DNA of 64,000 bases from Pezizomycotina sp. ARF18. Lineage: Eukaryota; Ascomycota. Shown here in pieces: positions 36,139 to 47,993 of this stretch. Position 1 is the first letter of the stretch. Every line of letters begins with the position of its first letter. Location: contig AZLU01000162.1 in the NCBI GenBank assembly GCA_002224055.1, positions 1-64,000 of the forward strand, read 5' to 3'. The notes under the pieces are model-generated. The model did not search any database. It saw nothing but the letters and a program-made list of their open reading frames with translations, and was not told where the DNA came from. Position numbers and translations under genes: made by a program.

Positions 36139-39100
36139 CTAGAACGTACTGGTGTTCGGTTCTGGGATTGCCTGTTGGCAGGTGCGGTCTTCTCGGTACT
36201 CTCCAATGGAAATGTATTCGCGTGAACAATCGGGTAGCGGCGTTGCCGACCTTTGAGCACTCCCGTCTGCCGTCATAACCCGAGGTCTGCTAAGTAGCTC
36301 TTCGATTTCGGCTTCCCGTTGTGCTTCAATTTCGGCCTGCTGGGCGTCTCTCGGGAACTCCTCGCTTGTCTTCTTCCCGCGCAGCCAGCCCTGCTGTAAC
36401 TCCGAGCTTGCTTCCTCCTCGAGCCTCTTGCGGAGCTCGACGTCCTTCTCGATAGCTTGAAGTCATCCACCTATATTGATATCGGCTTATTAGTAGCCGA
36501 ACCTCTAAGATTGCACAAAGTTTTTATATAAAGCCAGGAAGGAAACACAAGTGAGATAATAAACTTACTTCGGTAGGTAGAAATGTGACGCGGATGGCGA
36601 TGATGGAGAGGTCAAATATTACGCATGCGGATACAACGTATAACAAAACGACCCACCACGTCAGGTCACGACCAAATGCTCGCCGAAAAGCGCGCCTGAC
36701 ATTAATTGAAAATCTTCGTTGTATGTTCTATCCAATATGCCGTTCCACATTAAACTATAGTTTCGGAGAATTAAAGATATTTGTTAGGAGAATATTTCAA
36801 GTATTATGCAGTTGGTTGTGAGGACTCGGGACGTACCATCCTGCTAGAGATAAAAGACACTTATAACTGCAGTAATGGACTTATTGTGCATCTCGACAAT
36901 TTGCATCTTGAAAGACACGAGAATGACCACGGCTGTGAAGTAAGCACGCCCATGCCGAAGATCCCGTTTCACGAAAAATGATCCTTCCTGCATATAAAGT
37001 CAACATGCAGTAGAATATTATAGCAGCATGGCAAGCTGCCAGGAACATCCAGGCGATATAGGATTTAATATTGAAATAGCTCCGTTGGTTATAAACGTAG
37101 AGTTCTGGAACAGCGAGCAGTGTCGAGGCAGCCAGATCTTCTCGAAAATTCCCATGAATATGACGGGTAGCGAGGTGAAGAGGTATTAAACTGGCTCAGC
37201 TCCAAGGCTCGTAGATGCTAGTGCCAGCGTAACCAGCCCATCTCTGGTACATGGCCTGTGTAAGATAGAAGAGCATTTCTTTCCAAAAGGTTCCGAGGAT
37301 ATATTTACAAGTCCTGACATAGTTCCACCGACCATGCACGAGGAGGAGCTTGAGCAAGAATCTAAACTGGGCGACGGAGTAATCCGAGCTTCGAGCGGCT
37401 GCAAGGCCTTCTTTTCCGGTTATTCCAATGCCGACATGCGCTTCCTGTATCATTGCGATGTCGTTCGCCCCGTCTCCAACGGCAAGCGTGATTGATTTCT
37501 TCACTTTTTTCTTATAGATCGTACGAGTGCTGCTTTCTGGTTGGGGCTTGCGCGACAGCATATGACGGAGTCGCAGTTCACTGTTAGATCAAAAGAAGAG
37601 CCTGAAGCTTCGCCCCTCTTCGATTGCAGCGAGCGTTGCCCCTGACCGACAAGTCTACTGTGAGCGACATTTCCTTCTTTCAGTCTGGCGGCTGTTCGTG
37701 TGAGGTCTTGCTCAAGACGGCCATCAGCCACGTCGAAGACGGTTACGTCAGAGTAGTCCTTAACTAATCTACACGAATGACCAATGTTGACAGCTGTTTC
37801 TCGTTTGTCCCCTGTCAGCATCCACATCTTGATGTTTGCTCTTCGTAACTTGTCAATTGCCTCGGGAACGCCTTTTTGGAGCTTATCCTCGATTCCCGTT
37901 GCTCCAGCAAGTTCAAAGTCAACTTCAATTTCTTCTGCAGCTGTTCAATCATCTCTTGCCTATTAACAAGGCTGGTCGTCGCCTCGCTGTATAACTTCTG
38001 CCAAGCGCCAAACTCGTCTTCTTCTAGATAGCGGTATGCATACAGGAGGGTTCTTAAGCCTTCGGTTGCAAACTCATGGACGTGTTGGAAGCATCTTTCG
38101 AAAACCATATTTTCATTTGTGCGATCTATCGTCAATAATATCCTCGCTCGTGTCTCTTTCTAGCGCGCCTAAAGTTTCACAATCGCGATAGAAAAACGGT
38201 TATACTGCTGGATGGTCGACCAAGGTTGCCTTCGGTAGGCTCTTGTTGATCAAATGTTCCACGGCGGTGTTTAAGCCAATTGTCCAAATCTTCTATTCGG
38301 GAACCCCTTTCCCAGACATGTTCGGGAGGTTCATGCTGGGGTGACTCATACTAGGGCGGCTCATGCTGGGTCCACTGACACTCGGCCGACTCATGCTTGG
38401 TCGTCGTCCAATTGAGGCCATACTGCGGCGACTCTTTGCTGGGTATTAGTGTTTTGATGGAAGGTGCTACTGCGGCGTATGAACTCCTGCGCTTCGAGGC
38501 TGCGCCGTTCGCTGGCGAACCTCTCCACCTCTATCATTTTCCTTGCTGCAAGATCATGAAGACGCAGAAGCTCTACCATAGTCGAGTCAGCACCTTTCGA
38601 TAATATGCAAATCTTTTTATTGGGGAAGCGTAAAACGATCGACATCCTCTTCCTTTTGCTGGAGAATTCAATAATCTCAAGGATCTCGTATGTTTCTTCG
38701 GTAGCCGGCTCATCGGGACCATTTGGAAACATCTTGATCGTTACGGTTCCCCTTGCCGGTCAACACTATGTATCCCAGCTCCTTCGCGGCTTGCACAAGT
38801 GCAATTTCGTCTGGAGACGCAGCCTGATATTTGATATCACCATCCTTGCTCTTTCTGGGAGGCATGTATGGCAAAGAGCCATGCACATGAGGAACATCCG
38901 GGTTCGCGAGCGTAGAAGGTATGTGGATGTGTTTGGAGATATTCGATGAGATCCCTCGTCGACAGAGCCGGCTGGGCTTGCGAGAACACCGCAGATACCC
39001 TTTTGGAGTTCATGCTTCTCCTGTTCAGCACAGATGACTGCCTTTGAGGTGTGCCAGCCTGAGGTGTATTTTGACTAAACCCTTGATGCTCACCATCAAC

Positions 39101-41418
39101 CAAGTTCTCCAGGTTAAGACTTTTTCTTTGGCTTCTGCCTTTTTCCCTTTCTTCTTGAGACGTCGTTTATGCCAGAGATGCGGCCCTTTTGGTCCATCAC
39201 TGTCAAGATTATGCGTCAGGCGTAGCCTGCCACACTTAGACGCCGAAACAACATGACGTTATCTGTCAAAGTTCCTGTTTTATCGGAGAATATGTAACTT
39301 CGAGTCCGTAACATTGATTAGTACACCTATACGTACTTAAGTTAAAAAAGAGGAACTAGACACACACACCTGACTTGTCCCAATTCTTCATTTATTGTGG
39401 ATGTTCGAGTTCAAAGGGTGTTGCTCGCCCCATCGTACATGTCAATATCCAAGCGAGAAATCCATTTGGCAAACCTTGACGATTTCCAGACTGACATAGA
39501 GCGACAGCGGATAAGGGTGTTGAACATGATACGTACGATGCAAAGACTGGGAAAAGAGACACGCTTGCGTTTTCGAGGTACCAAGACTTCCTCTCGGTAG
39601 CGTTTCTCCATACGATATAAAGATCGTGAGCAGAAGGGAAAGTAAAAGTATAAAAAACACCATGAAGAACACTACACGGTTAATTGCACCTTGTAGTCTT
39701 GGTGCCTTCGTCCTTGGTCTCTTGTTCGCACTAAAGTTTAGAGATCAGTCAGAAAAGTCAAAGAAAGGTCAACGTTATATACTGATGATTCGGGAGCTTT
39801 GACTCGTACTTCATGCGAATTTTTGCCTCTTCTCCTGTAAAAATAACTAAACCCCAGAGCATATTTGTATTACGAAGTACGCTGCCGCGGTAAAGGATTT
39901 GTCCATTCGTTAAAGGTTTGACGGTTTCGCCTATCCGGATCTTGCCCTCGAAATTATATAAGTCCGCATTTGGATCTTCCACCGTCACTTCCTCATCACA
40001 TCGCCGATCACTGATAAATCTTGAAAATGTTCGGAAACAACGGAATCTGCTGCTTCCTTGAGATTGGTTTCGCCATCCAGAGCCGCTGTCTCGACGTACG
40101 CAGTCCCTTTCTCGCCGTCCGTTGTGAGGAGTAACAAGTCTGCAGGACCTTCGTCCCTCTTCAGTTGACGATATCGCTACCCTAATGGTACTCCATTTTA
40201 CCGCTTTCCAGGATTCCTCAACTTCTTTCTTCTTCTCGCGACCCAATATAAGCACACGAGCTTCTGTATTATTTTCCACGCGATCCTGGCGATAACGTCG
40301 ATAATCATCGAAACCTTCTTTTGCCATGGATATCGAAATGAATATACAAAGCGGCACGAATGTAGTAAGCCTTCCGGTGGTGCTCAGGTTAGGTATCAAT
40401 TGCAAGATTGATATGCATAAGAAATAAAAGTTGGCCAATTTCGAAAACTGTGCGACCAATTGGCGGGAAAGAACGTCCATATTGTATATCGGCTAGAACG
40501 TATAGAACTTTATCGACAAGATAGTTAGTAAGAAAAGTAATCAATTTTGCTTAATTGTTATCTTCTAAAGGAATCAGCATTGAGAGATCGCGATTACTTG
40601 TTTATATAATGTTTCCTGTCCTCTCATCTGTTAGGATCGTTTTGATCTGTTTGTGCAAACATTAAGAGATATTTACGACCATCTTTCGTTGGAGGAATCT
40701 CTTGTATTCGCAGCACTATTTACGTAGATTTTGATATATCGATTTGAAGTTTGAAAAAGAATGCCGATTTCCACCTTGGCCACCTTTTTTAAGCCGCGAG
40801 AATAAGAAGCAGAAACTGAACTCTTGCCGGTGTTCTCGTTCCCAGACCTTTTCGAGATATCGGTTTCAGCCTTGGACGACGCATTTATCGAACTCAGTTC
40901 AATAACAGTTCCAGTGGCGCGTCGCAGGAGGATTCGGGCCTGTAGCGTTACCAGCAGAATTATTTGTGCTTTCGGTGCCCTCAGTTCGATCTGCGGCGTT
41001 GCGAAAAAATAGCTGGCGGCGGAGACTGTATCCGCGGCTCCCCCTATGTGGGCGAAGTTGGGGATGTAGGCGAATTCGGTTGTTCGTGGTCCGTACGATT
41101 CTGGTCCTGCTCCGGAATGCTAAAACCCGGGACGGCAGGTAACGGCGCCGGAGACGATTCGTGGTTGGAGAAAGGCGCGTTTTCGCCCAAAGCCCTTTGC
41201 GCACTGGGAGACGATGATCGAGAGTTTGCGTCAGACCGCCGGTTACCTGCCGAGGAGGCGAAGAATTCGCCCGGGGCGTCTAATGAAAACCGCACCCGCT
41301 GTTCAATCTCGGTCGAAGGCGCACGGGAAGACTCTAAGCTCCTTGGACTCGAACTGGAAATTCTCTGATCATCTGGCTCGGTCTGCGAAAGGGGTCGTTC
41401 ATCCTCGTGGTCGGCCAT
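36139..41418 (-). CDS. DNF3: P4-type ATPase, DNF3-like phospholipid flippase (frame-broken)
   Basis: A multi-pass lipid-translocating ATPase of the Golgi/endosomal system. A long acidic, serine-rich N-terminus (MADHEDERPLSQTEP, start 41418) precedes the conserved LVAQFSKLANFYFLCISILQ and ISISMAKEGFDDYRRYRQDR. The actuator region has LDGETNLKE (about 40055-40085). The phosphorylation motif SDKTGTLTDNVM lies at about 39256-39287. Then come nucleotide-domain segments (CILSKGADSTM near 38600), TGDKRETAVNIGHSCRL (about 37800) and VGDGANDIAMIQEAHVGIG (about 37450), and the membrane segment KYILGTFWKEMLFYLTQAMY. The closest match I recall is Dnf3, not Drs2 or Neo1. The exons are interrupted by short introns and by many frame changes (for example near 41045, 40200, 38740, 37900 and 36330). 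The C-terminus is uncertain: a coherent tail ends at 36139. Confidence 0.9.
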
Positions 41419-42530
41419 CGCTTACGGCGCGATTTTCCAGCGGGTTTGGTGGACCGTGTTCAATCCTTGTCGCGACAAAGAGAAAGCGCGCAACAAACGA
41501 CAAAGAGCAGTCTTCACATATAATTTACTAAAAAAAAAAATTTAATGAAATAAATAACGTCTAAGACCCAAGAAAAAAAAAGGAAGAGAATATCCTTTGA
41601 ACCACTACTTTGTACTAGTTGATAGCAACCATAGACTCGGCAAGCGACAGAGTTCGAGGAAGGTTTAGACAATAACAGGAATAGGTGTAGCCGGGGAAAG
41701 CTTGAAGAAAAGAGTTTCTAGAATGCCAAAGTTACAAATGGCATCCGCTTTTCGACGACAGGCCGAAATTGTGCAAAGATCCGAGATGTAACATCGCCAA
41801 AGTAGACATCCGTAAGAGAAAACGGAGAAGAATGATGGAAGATCGAAAAAGAGAGGATGGGGAATCGAGGTAGAGAGATAATAATGAAGAGGAGGACCGT
41901 GTATATATTTTTTACACGAAGTCCTTCATACCGAAATGACAATAGGGAGAGGAGGTGGCTGTGAACGACTCCAAGACGAAGAGAAGGAGGGGTGATTGGC
42001 ATGGTTGCGTATGCTAAGGTAATTGGCAGTAGCCACGCCACATAGTGGAGCTAGGACATTTGACGACGACGACGACGACGATAAGACCAAAAAAAAAGGG
42101 AAAAAAATTTCAACTTCCCCCCATTCATTCACAAGTATGTAGTAAGTAATCGTATTATAGTAAGCAGTATTGTTATTCTGCTCTTTAGCCGGTATATGTA
42201 TTTCTTTGTTTTTATCGAGGATTTTAATGGAAGAAAACCGCTTTGGAAGCGACAGAAATAAGATTTTACTTCCCCCTGTGCTTTCTTACTACCATGCATA
42301 CAAGGAGCAGCAACAATCTTCCCGGGAAAAGAAAAAGGAACACCTCCCTCTCATAACATTGACAAGGTTATATCATTTTTCTTTTCTTTCTATTTTTGAA
42401 ACTCATCTTTTACTTGTCAGAAATAATTGAGAGGGCAGTCTTCACCGGCATGTCCGCGAGTTCGGCGCGTATCTACCTACATCAAGGTACATGGCTTCCG
42501 TGAGTTGTCACTATCATCGTCGCCTCGCGA
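41419..42530. other. 5' flank of the P4-ATPase gene
   Basis: AT-rich, with a short GAC triplet run near 42063-42081. No gene is recognised. Together with 42738-47993 it forms the long spacer between two divergent genes (DNF3-like and MUB1). Confidence 0.45.
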
Positions 42531-42737
42531 TTAGCTCTTTAACGATATGAACTCGACCAATAGCGACTCAGGAACGAATACACCTCCGACTGGCCGACGG
42601 GTGGACCTCGACCTGTCGGGTGCATCTTTTCGCCAACCAGCGTAATTCAGCTTGGACGCTATCTCGTCGGTTATGATTTCCTCCCCACGAATCCCGTAGA
42701 TATCGGCGATTTTGGGGCAGAGACCGGCGAGGGACGA
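42531..42737 (-). CDS. Possible terminal exon of an unrecognised gene
   Basis: On the minus strand, a good splice acceptor (long poly-T tract, then CTTCCCAG) at 42738 opens a 69-codon frame that begins SSLAGLCPKIADIYGIRGEE, continues with ITDEIASKLNYAGWRKDA and GGVFVPESLLVEF, and stops at 42531. It has more normal protein-like composition than the surrounding AT-rich DNA and is GC-richer. A GTGAGT donor at 43119 could pair with it (382-base intron), with a possible upstream exon at about 43120-43300. The upstream frame (TLHIIGIFCALDSNSK) would need a frame correction. I do not recognise the family. It could be a real gene fragment or chance. Confidence 0.33.
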   Translation of the reverse strand, partial: SSLAGLCPKIADIYGIRGEEIITDEIASKLNYAGWRKDAPDRSRSTRRPVGGVFVPESLLVEFISLKS

Positions 42738-44117
42738 CTGGGAAGAAACGAAATGGACAAGATGAAAAAAAAAAAAAAAAAAAAAAAAAAAACGTTCTCA
42801 CCACCCAATGCCGTTATAGTTTATATATGCACCTCTTTTTTATTTTTATTTTTTATAGCAATCCTCATGCGACACACATATACATCTGATAATAAATGTT
42901 TTGATCTTGTAGTGTGAGGTGAATCTTTACCTTCGATCAAAATATCCGCAGATGATTACAATGTGGATTTCGGATTGTGCTTCATTCGGATGATTCTAAT
43001 ACCGATTTTTCTTCTCTCCCCTTCTCTGCCTTTTTCGTAGGCAGAAAAAAAAATCTTCCTAGGTACTGAGTGTATCAATATATTCAACAAATCGGTATTG
43101 CTCCGTTCACCGAACTCACCTCCGATTGAGGAGCTCGATAGCATCCCTATCGCGTCTTCGAATTCGAGTCTAGCGCACAGAAAATGCCAATAATGTGCAA
43201 GGTTATGGTCTTAACTTTCTCCGCAGATTGAGCAAGTAGAAAAAGTTGTTCGGTAGCCTGTCCATGCACGTGGAGCAGCTATCGCTTGGGCCTGACACTT
43301 GAGGAAAGCAAAATGAACTGCAGTATGCACGATGCCAGTTTTTTTTTTTTATGCACATGCAAGTTGGAAAAAAAAAAAGGGTAGAAAACAAAGGGATCCA
43401 ATAAAGGTTTGCTTCCAAAGGTTCATAAACTTTTATTTATTTATTTTTTAGGCTCTTGAATCCAAGCACCGCTGATTTTTACTCCATTTGCAGGTTCCGT
43501 GAATCCCGAATTATCCAATCCTGGCACGCTCACTTGTCACAGCGTTGATCAAAAATATAGAGCCTCAATCCATTGTGATGAGAAATACAAATGTCAACTG
43601 TCGTTACACATTAGAACATATAAAACGGTAATTAAAAAAAAAAAAACCAAAGTCCACACTGGAGGCTATCTATCGAAATCTTGTTGGATATGAACCTAAA
43701 TGTCTTTGCTGTGCACCATTAATGCGCATTAGCGAGACGTTGGTTTAGTTGGCGTATGCAGCATTGTGGACCGCTATTATTACTCGCATAATGATATCAT
43801 GAATGACACGAGGCCCAGTTCTCTGTTTTCCTCCTGTCGCATTCTTTGGCGCTGTTCGCAAGTGTATTCTGTAACTGAGAGCAATGCAACTAGCTTTCTA
43901 GCAATGCGTTGCTACTGAAGTTGGATCGCAACTGATCTTTTTTAGACCAATGTCCTGCTATCGTCCGCGGGGGCTTGAATAATACTGAAACGACTAAATC
44001 TGGAGCCGGAGGAACAAGGTTGGACCAGCACCCAACGATCGTATAGCAATCTTTTTTAAATTGGATTTTCCAGAGCCTCGGGGCTCCGTTCAGCGCATCA
44101 AGGACTTGATCAGCACT

Positions 44118-44118
<1 letters not shown>

Positions 44119-44155
<37 letters not shown>
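44119..44155. repeat. Poly-A tract (A37)
   Basis: The longest uninterrupted A run in the window, in the gene-poor spacer. Confidence 0.9.
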
Positions 44156-44157
<2 letters not shown>

Positions 44158-45963
44158 AGAAGCCCTTGCTTTATCAAATAAGCCTTTAAACAAAGACCTG
44201 TACCTCACAACGCCTAAAACACATAACATTGCGGCGCTCTAGTAATCTGGTCATGCTAGCTCACTGCTGGTTTCCCTGTGTTTATAATTTCAACAAATGG
44301 AAAACTGCGAGTATTCATAGTCTACTTGAACACTTCGATTCATGGATTTTTTTTGACAGCGGCATTACTCGGTTTTTCGGTGTATCTACCTAACCTCTGT
44401 AGCCCTGCTACAATCCACTTTCCATAGATGCGTTGGCCTATGCCACCAGAAAGGGTTGTCAAAGTATTTTCGTTTCAATATAAAAAATCCCCCCTTCCCT
44501 TTCGACAATTCTTGGCAGCCAGTATCATGCATTTATTAAAAAAAAAAAAAAAAAAAAAAAAAACACGTTCATATATATTATATATATATTGTGTATTCCT
44601 AGACTGCTATTTAGATCACAGGAACTATGTTTATATTCTAGTCTTGTATTATCATCTTTCGAGAGGCGTATACTTCTAGACTATAATTTCTATTGTCACG
44701 AAATATAATAATATTACGGCACTGACGAAAGATAAAACACTCGAAACAATTTTTCAGCTGTGATGCACCCACCGATACTCTCGAGTCTCGGCAAAGCAAG
44801 ACTACGCGGAACGACAAAACAAAGGGATTCGCTTTGTGAACTCAAACCCCAATTAATTCCCATACCTATCCCCTTTCCTTTTTTGTTAAACCAGGTTTGT
44901 GTCCCACTTCCCTGTCGTTTTTATTTCGTTTTTTTTTTTTTTTCCTCGTCTTTTTCGCTTATTCGCGAACAAGCAAATGCAGCTGATGCCTTTTGCTCTC
45001 TCTCACGTCTTTTTGTCTTTCCTTTCTGCAGCCCATTATTTCGCTTCAATTTGCCTCCAGGGAAACTGTGAACTGCAAGAAGAAATGCTGTCGCCGCTTT
45101 CAAAGCGTGAGAAAGGTGCCGCGGCACCACCATTATTATTATTATTATTATTATTATTTTTTGGCCTTGGGCATTTCAAATATGACAAGGACCGCACAGG
45201 TATGGCAATTTACAATGAATGTTAAGGCGTGGCAAGGGGTATTTTTTTTTTCTATATCTCGTGCTTGTCCTATTTTCTTTTTTGCCGTACTGGAAATACT
45301 CTTTCTTACCTTACCTTACCAATTTGACGTTTTTAGAGTTACCGTACTTCGGCCGTTACGGAAAGAGGCGACCTTTTCTTGTAAGCCTTTTGTTGAACCA
45401 AATCCACTTTAGTCTAGCCCTGACGTTTTTGCACTCCTTAGACAATCTTTGTGCAAATTACCTAGGTAGTCTCTAACATTTTTTTTAAAAGATGGCTATT
45501 GACTTAGTATTTCTCTTCCCTTGCGAACTAACGTGATCCTGCAGCGGCCTTGTTTCTTCTCTGAAGCGGTTCGTGTCCGTTATCTGTTAGAAGAGCTGTC
45601 CCCGAATCCCTCGAAACACCGAATTGTCTCATCAACGATAGTTCTTTCTTTTTTTCAACCCAAAAAAAAAACTTTTTTTTTGGGGGGGGTTAAAGTATAC
45701 CTATATAAGTAACTATATGATAGGTATTAAGGTCTCCCACGCTAAAAACGATATTAAAAAAACAATCGGAGGCTCTCGAAGAAGGAGAGATCTAAGACTT
45801 CTTATCTGAACTGACCCCCCTTTATTATCTCTCTTGAGATCTTCTCGAAGGGTTCGTTCGATTGCAATAAGAAGTCAACTGTACACAGTAAAAAGAAAAG
45901 AAAAAGAATAAGAGGCGACCGCGGTGAGTAATTAACAAAATTAAAATCGATACTGTTACCAGC

Positions 45964-45965
<2 letters not shown>

Positions 45966-46008
<43 letters not shown>
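45966..46008. repeat. T31-A12 palindromic homopolymer block
   Basis: Thirty-one T followed directly by twelve A, the same arrangement as at 23253-23315. Confidence 0.88.
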
Positions 46009-46009
<1 letters not shown>

Positions 46010-47993
46010 GCTACCTTCCCCGGACTGAAAAAAGTCTGGTAGCGTAGTAGTAACACACGATACCGATTTCTAATATCACAGTCCATAATAATGTACTTAC
46101 ACAACTCAATCTATATGTGTTCGTCACTATCAGATACTTATTAGGGCTAAGGGGCATTTGCTGATATTCTAATACCTCTCGCTCCTGCCTGTATCATTCG
46201 GCCGCAGACTATCCAAAACTAATTCTTCCATACCCCCCGTATCTCTTTTCCAAATTTATAAGAAAAATAGTTCCGTTGAGCAGCAGTAATTATACATTCG
46301 ATCTACAATCTTGATATCTCACATTCAGCTTCGTGACTTTGTAAGACCGCGATATAAACTACGTTAAGGAGCAAGAAAGCTTCGTTTAGTAAAAGAACTA
46401 GAAATCATCAGTGCTTTAGTCTACCTCGTTTTCTTTTCAGTATTGTGTGTTTCGAGAAAAGAAAAATATAATAATATACTTAAGTATAGAACAGAGAGAA
46501 AAAGAAAAGAAAAAAAAAAAAAAAGAACAAAATTTTGCCTTCACACCAAAACAGCCATGAGGAAGGAAATTTATTTCTGATCAATTTCTTTTTTTCCCTC
46601 ATATAGCACCAGCCAGCAGTAAGATAATAATAATAATAATAATTGTTCTTTCTTGGTCCAACCCTTTAGTCTCCTTTTTTTTTTTTTATTTTTTTTATAT
46701 AATAATTAATAGAGCTACTAAAATAATATTTTTTTTCTTTTTTTCCAGCCCAAAATCAATCTATTTATTACCAATCTTCTCCCCCCAACAGTCCACTCCG
46801 ACATTTTTGGTCTTCTTTCTATTAAGAAGTATTATTTTATTTATTTTTAATTATTTATCAATAGATATACTTATTTTTTGTATTTTTAATTTTACAGGTG
46901 AATGCTTAAGCATAATAATAATAATAATAATAATAATCAGTAGCAGTGTGGTAAATAATCTATATTATTTTGCCCATCCCCATCCGTCTCTCCCTTTTTA
47001 TTTTCCCATAGAAGTATTGTTATTGTTATTATTATTATTATTTTTCTACTCTCTCTCCTTAAGGTTCTACTCTCCCTTTCTATCTTATTTTTTTTACTAT
47101 ATATATTAATTATTCCAAAGAACCCCCCCGCAAGGACAAATAAAGAATACTAAACTCGCTTCCGTCCAGAGCACACGAGCCCTTTTCCTTCTTTATTATA
47201 AAACCACTCATATATATATATTATCATTATATTTAATACTCATCTTCATCTTCATCTTCATCCTCCTCTACTGGTTTTCATTTCATGGTTTCTGGGAAAC
47301 GATAACCTCGACATTGTCTTCGTCTCTCGCCAGGGGTGGAAAGGAACGAGTTTGTTGGATTTTTTTTCTTTGAACCCCCGAATAATATTTTGCCTTGGGT
47401 AGTCGTGGGACGATTTAATTGAACAAAAAAAAAGGAAAAGTAGGCCCTATTTTTTTTTTTTTTTTATAACCCTTTAAGAGTATTTGACAACCCTCAAGAA
47501 CAACAGCCACCTAAGGGAGGAGAAGGCATGGAAAGGACTATTTTCTGGCTGTGTTCTACTTCATGCGACGGATATCACAGTTCTTCCAACAAGTGCCTAT
47601 TTTTCCCGGTCGGTGGTGCTCAGTTGAGTCTTAAAATAGCATTGAAAAAAAAAAAGAAAAAAAAAAGAGGAAGACTGGAGTTTATTACTTTTAACGTTTA
47701 TAAAACTTCTCGGTGAAGAGGGAGGAGTCTAAAATTACAAAACGTCACCGTTCGCCGAATCTTCGTCAGATGGTTGTTTTCTCATGTCATGACTAACGCA
47801 CTATATCTTTCTCCTAGGAGCATCGTTTAACTTGATACGATTGTTCTTAGTGGAACCTCACGACAAAATAATATTTTCTCAGAGATACCTCACTATTGCA
47901 TCCCTTCTTTCCCTTTTTATTCTTCTCGTTCCTTTTCCGTATTTTATCCTCCTATACATCTACAAATCGCTGGAAGCCTAGGTAGCTCCTACG

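Larger units (their letters stand above)
42738..47993. other. Gene-poor spacer upstream of MUB1
   Basis: About 5.3 kb, with a possible upstream exon of the unrecognised gene at 43120-43300 and otherwise no supported gene. It has many homopolymers (A28 at 42765-42792, A37 at 44119-44155, A26 at 44538-44563, T31-A12 at 45966-46008) and trinucleotide arrays (ATT near 45131-45157, ATA near 46626-46645 and 46914-46936, and TCTTCA near 47239-47262). Phenylalanine- and isoleucine-rich open frames here come from these tracts. Confidence 0.45.

Noticed and set aside
43890-44177. 95-codon minus-strand frame with a poly-F start
   Set aside because: The beginning is only the A37 tract read in reverse; the rest matches no family I know and has no splice or start support.
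46807-47109. 100-codon isoleucine/leucine/phenylalanine-rich frame that looks like a membrane protein
   Set aside because: It is made from ATA and ATT arrays and poly-T tracts; low-complexity artefact.
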